From Bacteroidales bacterium (GTDB taxonomy: Bacteria > Bacteroidota > Bacteroidia > Bacteroidales > UBA932), in contig JAFVQD010000022.1 of NCBI GenBank assembly GCA_017504965.1, positions 48,511 through 112,510 on the forward strand: a DNA stretch of 64,000 nucleotides. The letters run 5' to 3'. The stretch's first letter is position 1. Every line of letters begins with the position of its first letter. The notes beneath the pieces were generated by a model. That model was not told where the DNA came from, made no database searches, and saw only the letters and a list, made by a program, of their open reading frames with translations. The position numbers were made by a program, and so were the translations under genes. Below, piece by piece: positions 37,124 to 44,978 of this stretch.

Positions 37124-39991
37124 CTAATTATCCCAATAAGAGGATGATTTTCTGTACTGCAGCAGGTCTGCAAGGGCAGAGGCCTTCGCTGCAATTCTGA
37201 AACTCCAGCTCTCCCACTGACCGAAAGGGACCCACATCACCGAGATATTGAAGCAGTGGAGGTCGTAGGTGGCATTGAAGGTAGTGGTAGTAGGTTTCAG
37301 TCTGGTCAGATCCAAACCCGTATTGAAACTTATGTTCAACGACTTTGTAAGTGCTATTGAACCATTTACAGAGAGGGTTTGGGTATGGTTGTGCTTCGTC
37401 TGAAGCTGTTCGTTTGCGTAAGCGTACGATTTAGAGTACGAATAGTTCAAGTTAAGCCCCAACTGCCAGGGGACATTGGGGTTAAGGTAGTAGAGCCAGC
37501 CTCCCGGGATATACTCACCTGTATACGGGTGGTAGTATATTTTGTTGTAGGACATCTGCTCTGTATTGGTAACGATACCGCTGTTGCCGCCACCGCCGCC
37601 ACCTTTCATTCCACCGGCAGCACCGAAAGCACCGCCACCCTGATTTCTGGCAGCCTCTGCACCATCATTGCCATCTATCTTCCCTTCACCTCTGATACTC
37701 CACGAGAGTGAAGCGGAGGCGTTGGTGATACGGGCCAGGCTCTTTCCGTGAGTCTGGGCAGCCTGGAAGACATTGTGCCTCTGGCCCTTCTCATTGACTG
37801 CATAAGGGTCGAGGGTCATACTTCCACTGATACCGATCTTTCCAAGCACTGTGGTATTGGCCGAGACACCGAGAGTCGAGAGTTTGTACTGCTCTGCCAG
37901 GAAGTTGTAACTACCTCTGATACTGAGGTTGTCGATCAATTTGACCTTCTTGGTCCCCACCCCTGTGGTATCTTTGTCATCTGCCATCTTGGCCTCCAGG
38001 TTGTTTTTCAGCTCGAAAGAGAGGGCAGCCGTCTGACCGGGAGACGGAGGTGAGTTAAGGCCGCCTGACCATCTGTTATACTCCACCTCTTTGGTCTCAC
38101 CATTACGGTCGGTATATCTGTAAATATTGTATCCATTGACCGAGGTCCCCATCTCCGGCTTGTATGAGAAGGACATCGAGGGGGTGATCATATGCCTGAT
38201 CGCCTTTATCTTGCCTGTAGGCTTGAGGAACATAAATGTACCGTAGATACGGGTACTCATAGAGAGACCTGCCGAGAAATCCTGTGTCAGACCGAAGGTG
38301 CTGTACTGCGAAGACCTCACATACTCCACCCTCCCTGTCTCTTCATTGTACATAGGTTTCTGATCCTGGAAATACCAGTTCATACCATACTGGACACTTG
38401 GAGAGAAATTGAGGTACTTCAGGAGGGTAAATGAAGGGAGACCGATATTGAATCTATGGTTCATACCAGCTTTCAGTTTGGACCAGAAGTCGGGATCGTG
38501 GATCTGGCTCGCCTTGAAGTCTATCTTATTCTGGAATGTGGCACCATAACCGAAGGAGATCTGCTCATAGAACCTCTCCTTGCCCACCCTGTTCTTTCTC
38601 TTGAAGGGGAAGAAACGGTTCACATTGAATGTGACGTTAGGGAGGGTGATTACATACGAACTGTCCCTGGTATTCTGGCTATGGAGGGCGTTTATCGAGA
38701 GACTCATCTTCTCCCAGGTCTTGCCGAACGAGATATTGGAACCGAACTGGTTCTCCAGTGCCTGATTGATATTGTCAGCATTATATCTGTTGTTTGATGG
38801 GCTGGAGAAGTTTACCGAAGCTCTGAATGTGGTACCTGGATTTGCCTTGGCATCCTGGCTGTGGGACCATTTGACCGAGAAGTTTTTGCTCTCGAAAAAG
38901 TCGTGACTTCCCTTCTCACCGGTCCTGTCCACCGAATACTGCAGACCTATATCACCGCTGAATTTGTAACGGAGTTTATATCTCGAATTGATCTCAGCAC
39001 TCCACGATCCCAAAGTATAAATATCTGTATTCAAGGCCACATCGAAGTGGTCACCGAAGACCATATAGTAACCGAGATCCCTCATATAGAAACCGCGGGC
39101 CTGCTCCTCACCGAATGTAGGGAACATAATACCGCTCGCTCTGGCAGGTCTCTGAGGGACAAAACCGAATGGGATGACCAAAGGGAGAGGGACATCTGCC
39201 ACCACCACATAGGCCGGCCCGAAGACTGTCCTCTGCTTGGGCTCTGTCACGATTTTGGCCGCAGTCATCTTCAGATAATAGTGGGGATGGTCCAGATCGC
39301 AGACAGTATATTTGCCCTTGGTGATATTGATCGACTTGTCAGCCATCATCTTCAGGTTCTCACCATGAAGGATACCCTCCTGCTGCTGGGTGATCATATT
39401 TTTGATTCTCGCCTTCCTCGATTCGAAGTTATAATATACGTGGTCGACATTGTACGACTGTCCGTCCATCGTCATCACCGGTCTGGTCAGAATGTTTCCG
39501 AGGGAGTCCTTCAGACCCGAAGCAAATACGGTCTGTTTGTCGACATCATAGGCCATATAGTCTGCCTCTATCCCCATATTTCCATAATTCACCTTCACAC
39601 CGCCGTAGTAATAGATCATCTTGTGAGGCCCCGAGAAATCTTCGATGGTGGAGTCCTTCGCCTCAGAGAAGACCGGATATTCGAGCATCCCCTTATTTTT
39701 CACCAGAGAGTCGGCTGCCGCCAATGAATCTGCCACCGATATCGAGTCCATAGCAGAAAGAGGAGCTGCCAGTGACAAAGAATCTCCCTGCTGCCTGACA
39801 AATCTGTCTGGTTTTACCAGCGAGTCCTTCGTAAACGCCCTTCTGGTCATCAAAGAATCACTGAGGGTAGCTGTAGTATCCCTATCCCTGAACGGAGTGA
39901 GAATCTGCTGCGCATAAGCACACCTCCCGCTAATGTAGAAACTTAACAGGATACAAAAAGTGATTGTTTTGAGGAGATTAAATCGCGGCAT
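37124..39991 (-). CDS. lptD: LPS assembly outer-membrane protein LptD, Bacteroidetes type
   Basis: Inserts lipopolysaccharide in the outer leaflet together with LptE. 955 residues: signal peptide ending near CAYAQ (residue 28), a serine/aspartate-rich linker (residues about 35-100), an OstA-like beta-jellyroll (KVNYGNMGIEADYMAYDVDKQ), and a large beta-barrel. A glycine-rich stretch near residues 785-805 interrupts the C-terminal barrel strands. The start is 68 bp from the divergent amidase ATG. This amidase/lptD/ridA neighbourhood is one I know from Bacteroidetes. Confidence 0.92.
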   Translation of the reverse strand: MPRFNLLKTITFCILLSFYISGRCAYAQQILTPFRDRDTTATLSDSLMTRRAFTKDSLVKPDRFVRQQGDSLSLAAPLSAMDSISVADSLAAADSLVKNKGMLEYPVFSEAKDSTIEDFSGPHKMIYYYGGVKVNYGNMGIEADYMAYDVDKQTVFASGLKDSLGNILTRPVMTMDGQSYNVDHVYYNFESRKARIKNMITQQQEGILHGENLKMMADKSINITKGKYTVCDLDHPHYYLKMTAAKIVTEPKQRTVFGPAYVVVADVPLPLVIPFGFVPQRPARASGIMFPTFGEEQARGFYMRDLGYYMVFGDHFDVALNTDIYTLGSWSAEINSRYKLRYKFSGDIGLQYSVDRTGEKGSHDFFESKNFSVKWSHSQDAKANPGTTFRASVNFSSPSNNRYNADNINQALENQFGSNISFGKTWEKMSLSINALHSQNTRDSSYVITLPNVTFNVNRFFPFKRKNRVGKERFYEQISFGYGATFQNKIDFKASQIHDPDFWSKLKAGMNHRFNIGLPSFTLLKYLNFSPSVQYGMNWYFQDQKPMYNEETGRVEYVRSSQYSTFGLTQDFSAGLSMSTRIYGTFMFLKPTGKIKAIRHMITPSMSFSYKPEMGTSVNGYNIYRYTDRNGETKEVEYNRWSGGLNSPPSPGQTAALSFELKNNLEAKMADDKDTTGVGTKKVKLIDNLSIRGSYNFLAEQYKLSTLGVSANTTVLGKIGISGSMTLDPYAVNEKGQRHNVFQAAQTHGKSLARITNASASLSWSIRGEGKIDGNDGAEAARNQGGGAFGAAGGMKGGGGGGNSGIVTNTEQMSYNKIYYHPYTGEYIPGGWLYYLNPNVPWQLGLNLNYSYSKSYAYANEQLQTKHNHTQTLSVNGSIALTKSLNISFNTGLDLTRLKPTTTTFNATYDLHCFNISVMWVPFGQWESWSFRIAAKASALADLLQYRKSSSYWDN

Positions 39992-40015
39992 TCACCAACG
40001 TTTGAAAATTTATGC

Positions 40016-40023
40016 TAATTTTG
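40016..40023 (+). promoter_or_regulatory. Core promoter for the amidase
   Basis: TAATTTTG is an exact TAnnTTTG match 36 bp before the ATG at 40060. It lies downstream of an in-frame ATG at 40012, which therefore cannot be the start. Confidence 0.6.
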
Positions 40024-40059
40024 CAGCACGCAAATATAATAAAAAATCTCAAAGTAGGT

Positions 40060-41112
40060 ATGATTTTCACTCACAAGAAGCACATAAATGCGATTTTTTT
40101 TGCTCTTCTGCTAATTTTCCCCTCTTGGCTGCTGACAGCACAGAACACTGAGAGCAAACAGCTTGTGCAGCTGAAGACAGTGGTTATAGATGCCGGCCAC
40201 GGTGGGAAGGACCCCGGCACCATCAAGGGCAATGTGCAGGAAAAAAACATAACTCTCTCTGTAGCAAAGATCTTAGGGAACAAGATAAAAGACAGATACC
40301 CTGACGTCAAGGTGATCTACACCCGCTCTACAGACAAATTCGTACCTCTGGACGAGAGGGCTGCCATCGCCAACAGGAACCACGCCGACCTTTTCATCTC
40401 CATCCACGTGAATGCCACCAAATCGTCAGCAGCGCGTGGCACCGAGACATTCGTAATGGGTCTTGACAAGAGCAATTCCAATATGGAGGTGTGCCAGCTT
40501 GAGAACAGCGTCCTCACCCTGGAGGATGGATACAACTCCAAATACTCCGGATTTGACCCGAACAATCCGGAATCGTACATAATCTTCTCCCTGCTGCAGA
40601 ATGCCCACCTGGAGCAGAGCCTGATCATAGCGGAGGCGGTGCAGAATGAGCTGAAAAAAGGACCTATCACACACAACAGAGGTGTGAAACAGGCACCATT
40701 TCTGGTCCTGTGGAAATGCACTATGCCGTCTATTCTGGTGGAGCTCGGCTTCCTCTCAAACCCCACAGACTACAAGGCCCTGACCGGCAAACAGACACAG
40801 GTCCAGTTTGCAAATGCCATTTTCAAAGCATTCGAAGCATATAAAAAGCAATACGACACCGTCATAGAGGTATCTGCACCCCAGACTCCGGCACCATCTG
40901 CAGGAGATGGCAAATACCGTATTCAGATAATGGCCTCATCGAAGCTTCTCCCCTCCGGATCCAAAGAGTTCAAGGGGCTGGAATGCGAACAGGTAAAAGT
41001 GGGGAATATGTACAAATACACCGTCGGAAGATTTGCCACCAGAGAGGAGGCGGCCAAAGAGCTCGAAAAAGTTAAAAACCTCTTCCCAGGTGCTTTTGTG
41101 TCAACTTTTTAA
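40060..41112 (+). CDS. N-acetylmuramoyl-L-alanine amidase (Amidase_3) with SPOR domain
   Basis: Splits the amide bond between MurNAc and the stem peptide during cell separation. 350 residues from the ATG at 40060. Signal peptide ending at LLTAQ; the zinc amidase core has VVIDAGHGGKDPG (first zinc His), the E ligand in the loop after AKIL, LFISIHVNA (second His) and PSILVELGFLSN (catalytic Glu). The C-terminal 75 residues (GDGKYRIQIMASS... to the end) form a SPOR domain that binds denuded septal glycan. Divergent from lptD; a hairpin follows the stop. Confidence 0.92.
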   Translation: MIFTHKKHINAIFFALLLIFPSWLLTAQNTESKQLVQLKTVVIDAGHGGKDPGTIKGNVQEKNITLSVAKILGNKIKDRYPDVKVIYTRSTDKFVPLDERAAIANRNHADLFISIHVNATKSSAARGTETFVMGLDKSNSNMEVCQLENSVLTLEDGYNSKYSGFDPNNPESYIIFSLLQNAHLEQSLIIAEAVQNELKKGPITHNRGVKQAPFLVLWKCTMPSILVELGFLSNPTDYKALTGKQTQVQFANAIFKAFEAYKKQYDTVIEVSAPQTPAPSAGDGKYRIQIMASSKLLPSGSKEFKGLECEQVKVGNMYKYTVGRFATREEAAKELEKVKNLFPGAFVSTF

Positions 41113-41152
41113 AATTCCGAAAAAAACAAGTAAAAAATTCGGAATTTTAAAA
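41107..41152 (+). terminator. Hairpin after the amidase
   Basis: A 14-bp stem: TTTTAAAATTCCGA (41107-41120) pairs with the complementary arm 41139-41152, loop of 18 nt. The amidase stop lies in the left arm. There is no clean T run after it, so termination strength is uncertain; dnaA follows 138 bp later. Confidence 0.55.
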
Positions 41153-41290
41153 TAAAATTTGCCTCTAAAATTTTTATTATTGAGTATTAGCGACTTAATT
41201 TTTTTTTAGAAATTTCTTTTCGTAAGTCAGCTTTTTTTACTCATCTTTGTAATCCTTTACCTAAACAAAAAGGACTTAACCTAATATTCA

Positions 41291-42718
41291 ATGTCAGAGC
41301 AGAAACACATAAACGTTTGGGAAGATAGTCTTCTGATTATCAAGGACATAATATCTCCCCAGAGCTTCAGGACGTGGTTTGAGCCCATCAGGGCGATAAA
41401 CCTCGAGGGCTCTACATTGACATTGGAGGTACCTTCTGAATTCTTCAGGGAATATCTGGAAGAACACTATCTGGATCTTCTGAGCAAAACACTCAGAAGG
41501 GTGATCGGTGTAAATGCCCGTCTGATCTACAAAGTGAAGATCATAAACAACTCTGCCATCACCTATCCGAGTTCATTTGCCAAAGAGGTGAAAAACCCCT
41601 CTATCCCTATGAGCCCGGGACAGGTTTCTAACCTGGCCGGTCTGGATCCCTATACCATTCCGGGCCTCAAGAGACTTGACATCGATCCTAACCTCTCCCT
41701 GAACTACAGTTTTGAAAATTTCATCGAGGGCAACTGTAACAAACTTGGCCGTTCTGCCGGTATCGAAATAGCGAAAAAACCAGGCAACAACGCCTTCAAT
41801 CCTCTGTTCCTATATGGTGGTTCAGGTCTGGGCAAAACCCATCTGGCACAGGCTATAGGTCTTGAAATCAAAAACAGATACCCCGACAAAATAGTTCTTT
41901 ATGTCACTGCGAATGTCTTTATGACCCAGTATGTGGACGCAGTTACAGTGAAGAACAAGCTGACAGATTTTCTACATTTCTATCAGTCGATAGATGTGCT
42001 CATCATAGATGATGTACACGAGTTTGCCGAGAAGCACTCTACACAGAATGCTTTCTTCCAGGTGTTCAACCACTTGCACCAGCTGGGCAAGCAGTTGATC
42101 CTTACATCTGACAGACCACCCGTGGATCTTCAGGGTCTCGACCAGAGACTCCTCTCAAGATTCAAATGGGGTCTTACCACAGAACTTCTTCCACCTGACT
42201 ACCATACCAAAATCGCGATTCTGAAAGCCAAAAGTTTCCGCGAAGGTATCAGTCTGCCCGACGATGTAATAAACTACATCGCTTCCAAAGTGGTAAGCAA
42301 CATAAGGGAACTCGAAGGGACCCTTATCTCCCTGATCGCCAACGCTACCCTCACCAAGAGGAAGATCACCCTCAGCCTGGCACAGGAGCTTATCGACAAA
42401 ATCGTCAGCACCCCTAAAAATGACATCTCTGTCTCAAAAATCAAGAAGACAGTCTGCGACTATTTCGGCATCACACCTGAGATTCTGCTTTCAAACACCA
42501 GAAAGAGAGAGATTGTACAAGCCAGACAGATCGCTATGTATCTCAGCCGAAATCTCACAAATACTTCATTGGACTCTATAGGTAGCCAGATAGGCGGAAA
42601 GAACCACGCCACAGTTCTATATGCTTGCAATACAGTTTGTGACCTTATGGACACTGACAGGACATTCCGCCAATATATCACCGACATAGAGAGGGAACTT
42701 CGTACAAACATCCAATAG
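41291..42718 (+). CDS. dnaA: Chromosomal replication initiator DnaA
   Basis: 475 residues. Domain I (residues 1-90, with FRTWFEPIRA), a short linker, the AAA+ domain with GGSGLGKTHLAQAIG (Walker A) and LIIDDVHEF (Walker B; DDVHEF in place of the usual DDIQF), arginine finger in LLSRFKWGL, and domain IV with the DNA-binding IGGKNHATVLYACNTV. The 138 bp between the preceding hairpin and the ATG are AT-rich; I see no DnaA-box cluster there, so the origin is probably elsewhere. pepD follows after 14 bp. Confidence 0.98.
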   Translation: MSEQKHINVWEDSLLIIKDIISPQSFRTWFEPIRAINLEGSTLTLEVPSEFFREYLEEHYLDLLSKTLRRVIGVNARLIYKVKIINNSAITYPSSFAKEVKNPSIPMSPGQVSNLAGLDPYTIPGLKRLDIDPNLSLNYSFENFIEGNCNKLGRSAGIEIAKKPGNNAFNPLFLYGGSGLGKTHLAQAIGLEIKNRYPDKIVLYVTANVFMTQYVDAVTVKNKLTDFLHFYQSIDVLIIDDVHEFAEKHSTQNAFFQVFNHLHQLGKQLILTSDRPPVDLQGLDQRLLSRFKWGLTTELLPPDYHTKIAILKAKSFREGISLPDDVINYIASKVVSNIRELEGTLISLIANATLTKRKITLSLAQELIDKIVSTPKNDISVSKIKKTVCDYFGITPEILLSNTRKREIVQARQIAMYLSRNLTNTSLDSIGSQIGGKNHATVLYACNTVCDLMDTDRTFRQYITDIERELRTNIQ

Positions 42719-42732
42719 ATATATTTGACATT

Positions 42733-44166
42733 ATGACTACAGACAGAATTCTCGCTATTTTTAGTGAGATTATTTGTATTCCCCGTGAATCAGGGAATGA
42801 ACAGCATATTATAGCATACCTTCAGGAATTTGCCCGCAAGAACAATCTTGACTGCAAGACTGACCCTACTGGCAATGTCCTTATCACCAAAGAGGCCACC
42901 CCTGGCAGAGAGTCCTCCCCTACCATCATCCTCCAGAGCCACTCCGATATGGTCTGCGAGAAGAACAGCGGTGTTGAGCACGACTTCGCCAAAGACCCTA
43001 TCAAGGCTGTCATAGAAGACGGCTGGATGATAGCCAAAGATACCACTCTGGGTGCAGACTGCGGCATCGGTGTAGCAGCCACCCTCGCACTTCTTGAGGA
43101 CAACACACTGGAGCACGGAAAGATAGAAGCGCTATTCACAGTGAGCGAAGAGACCGGTATGGACGGTGCATTTGGTCTGACATCAGATTTTATGAGCGGA
43201 AGCATCCTTATCAACCTCGACTCAGAAGATGAAGGGGAACTCTTCATCGGCTGCGCAGGTGGAGTGGATACCACTGCCCATTTTGACTACACCACCAAGA
43301 AAATCGACAAAGAGCTCCTGACATACAAAATAGGGTTCTGCGGTGGAGTCGGAGGTCACAGCGGTGATGATATCGACAAAGGACGCGCCAATGCCATCCA
43401 GCTCCTGAGCCGTTCACTCTATAAGATAATGAAGGAGTTCAATGTATCTCTCTGCGCCATCGACGGAGGGAACAAACGCAATGCCATTGCACGCGAAGCG
43501 TACGCCATCATTGCCCTTAAGGGCGAAGACCTGAAAGCCATCAAGAAGATGCATATGGCTACTGCAGAGGAGATCAAAGCCGAATATGCAGCGACCGAGC
43601 CAAATATCTCACCTGTATTCGAAGAGGCCCAGTGGAGTGAAGGTGCCATCGACTCACAGACAGCACACAACCTCATCTCTTGCTTCAACTCTGCTCCTCA
43701 CGGAGTGCTCGCTATGAGTATGGAGATGAAAGGGCTGGTAGAGACCTCCACCAACCTTGCATCTGTCAAAATGGTGGACGGGAGGATCAGAGTGGGTACC
43801 AGTCAGAGAAGTTCTATAAACAGCGCCCGTCATCACGCAGCAGAGAAAGTGGAGGCAGCTTTCCTTCTTGCAGGTGCAGAAGTGACACACGAGTCTGAAT
43901 ATCCAGGATGGAAGCCCCAGCTAAAATCCCCTGTTCTCGATCTCACCAAGAGGGGCTACAAAGAGCTCTTCGGTGTAGACCCTATCGTAAGGGCCATCCA
44001 CGCAGGTCTTGAATGCGGACTTATCCTCGACAAATACCCGGATCTCGATATGATCTCATTCGGTCCCACTATCAGAGGTGTTCACGCCCCTGGCGAAAGG
44101 CTTGATCTGGCCAGTCTGGACAAATTCAACAAACTTCTCGAATACGTAATCGTCAACTGCAAATAG
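42733..44166 (+). CDS. pepD: Aminoacyl-histidine dipeptidase (Xaa-His dipeptidase)
   Basis: M20 metallopeptidase that cleaves dipeptides such as beta-Ala-His. 477 residues. Metal-binding blocks QSHSDMVCEKNSGVEH, DTTLGADCGIGVAA and VSEETGMDGAFG, followed by a lid/dimerisation domain and a C-terminal catalytic block with PTIRGVHAPGERL. Between dnaA (14 bp) and rpe (2 bp), co-directional. Confidence 0.95.
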   Translation: MTTDRILAIFSEIICIPRESGNEQHIIAYLQEFARKNNLDCKTDPTGNVLITKEATPGRESSPTIILQSHSDMVCEKNSGVEHDFAKDPIKAVIEDGWMIAKDTTLGADCGIGVAATLALLEDNTLEHGKIEALFTVSEETGMDGAFGLTSDFMSGSILINLDSEDEGELFIGCAGGVDTTAHFDYTTKKIDKELLTYKIGFCGGVGGHSGDDIDKGRANAIQLLSRSLYKIMKEFNVSLCAIDGGNKRNAIAREAYAIIALKGEDLKAIKKMHMATAEEIKAEYAATEPNISPVFEEAQWSEGAIDSQTAHNLISCFNSAPHGVLAMSMEMKGLVETSTNLASVKMVDGRIRVGTSQRSSINSARHHAAEKVEAAFLLAGAEVTHESEYPGWKPQLKSPVLDLTKRGYKELFGVDPIVRAIHAGLECGLILDKYPDLDMISFGPTIRGVHAPGERLDLASLDKFNKLLEYVIVNCK

Positions 44167-44168
44167 AT

Positions 44169-44810
44169 ATGATAATAGCACCTTCAATCCTCGCAGCAGA
44201 TTTTGGAAATCTCGCCCGCGACATTCAGATGGTAAACAGATCTGAAGCTGAATGGATCCACCTGGACATTATGGATGGGGTCTTCGTCCCCAATATCTCC
44301 TATGGATTCCCGGTAGTGAGTGCTATCGCCAAGGAGGCCAAGAAAGTTCTTGATGCCCACCTTATGATCATAGATCCTGACAGATATGTAGAGAACTTCG
44401 CCAAGATGGGTGTAGAGTATCTCTCAGTACACTATGAAGCGTGTACACACCTTCACCGCTCACTTCAGAACATCCGTAATCTGGGTATGAAAGCCGGTGT
44501 GGCCCTCAACCCTCACACCCCTGTCCACCTGCTCGAAGATATCCTCGAAGAGTGCGACTATGTGCTGCTTATGTCAGTGAACCCTGGCTTCGGTGGACAG
44601 AAATTCATTGAAAATGCGGTAAAGAAAGTAGCGGCACTTAAAGAGATGATCCTCAAAAGGGGACTTCAAACCCTCATCGAGGTGGATGGCGGAGTGAACC
44701 GACACAACGCCCCTATCCTCGCAGCAGCCGGAGCAGACGCCCTCGTGGCAGGAAGTTCAGTCTTCAACGCCCCCGACCCCCTCGCCGAGATCATCGCCCT
44801 TAAAGGGTAA
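44169..44810 (+). CDS. rpe: Ribulose-phosphate 3-epimerase
   Basis: Interconverts ribulose-5-P and xylulose-5-P in the pentose phosphate pathway. 213 residues. TIM barrel with LDIMDGVFVPNISYG (metal and catalytic Asp), DAHLMI (metal His), LMSVNPGFGGQKFI and VDGGVN (phosphate binding, catalytic Asp). 2 bp after pepD. Palindrome array A begins 30 bp after its stop. Confidence 0.97.
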   Translation: MIIAPSILAADFGNLARDIQMVNRSEAEWIHLDIMDGVFVPNISYGFPVVSAIAKEAKKVLDAHLMIIDPDRYVENFAKMGVEYLSVHYEACTHLHRSLQNIRNLGMKAGVALNPHTPVHLLEDILEECDYVLLMSVNPGFGGQKFIENAVKKVAALKEMILKRGLQTLIEVDGGVNRHNAPILAAAGADALVAGSSVFNAPDPLAEIIALKG

Positions 44811-44840
44811 TCCAATAATCACCGCACATATCAGCAAAAA

Positions 44841-44971
44841 CGGGGGCAGAATGGTGTTTTCTGCCCCCGATTTGTCAATTATCCTCTCCCGCGGGGGTAA
44901 AAGTGCCTGTTTTGCCCCCGAATCACCAATATTCCTCTCCCGCGGGGGTAAAAGCGCCCGTTTCGCCCCCG
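44841..44971. repeat. Palindrome array A: three 29-nt palindromes, 51-bp period
   Basis: Palindromes at 44841-44869, 44892-44920 and 44943-44971, each starting CGGGGG and ending CCCCCG, separated by two 22-nt spacers that both end CCTCTCCCG. The first ('cap') has a perfect 11-bp stem (CGGGGGCAGAA with TTCTGCCCCCG) and is flanked outside by A5 (44836-44840), so read on the minus strand it looks like an intrinsic terminator for the M28 peptidase unit. The other two have 10-11-bp stems with a G-T pair, and in the third one mismatch. Lies between convergent rpe and the peptidase gene. Homologous to array B. Confidence 0.9.
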
Positions 44972-44978
44972 ATTTTGC

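Noticed and set aside
44841..44971. CRISPR array, suggested by 29-nt repeats and 22-nt spacers of constant length.
   Set aside because: The spacers are similar to each other and shared between loci, there are only three units, the repeats are near-perfect palindromes, and no cas gene is in the window.
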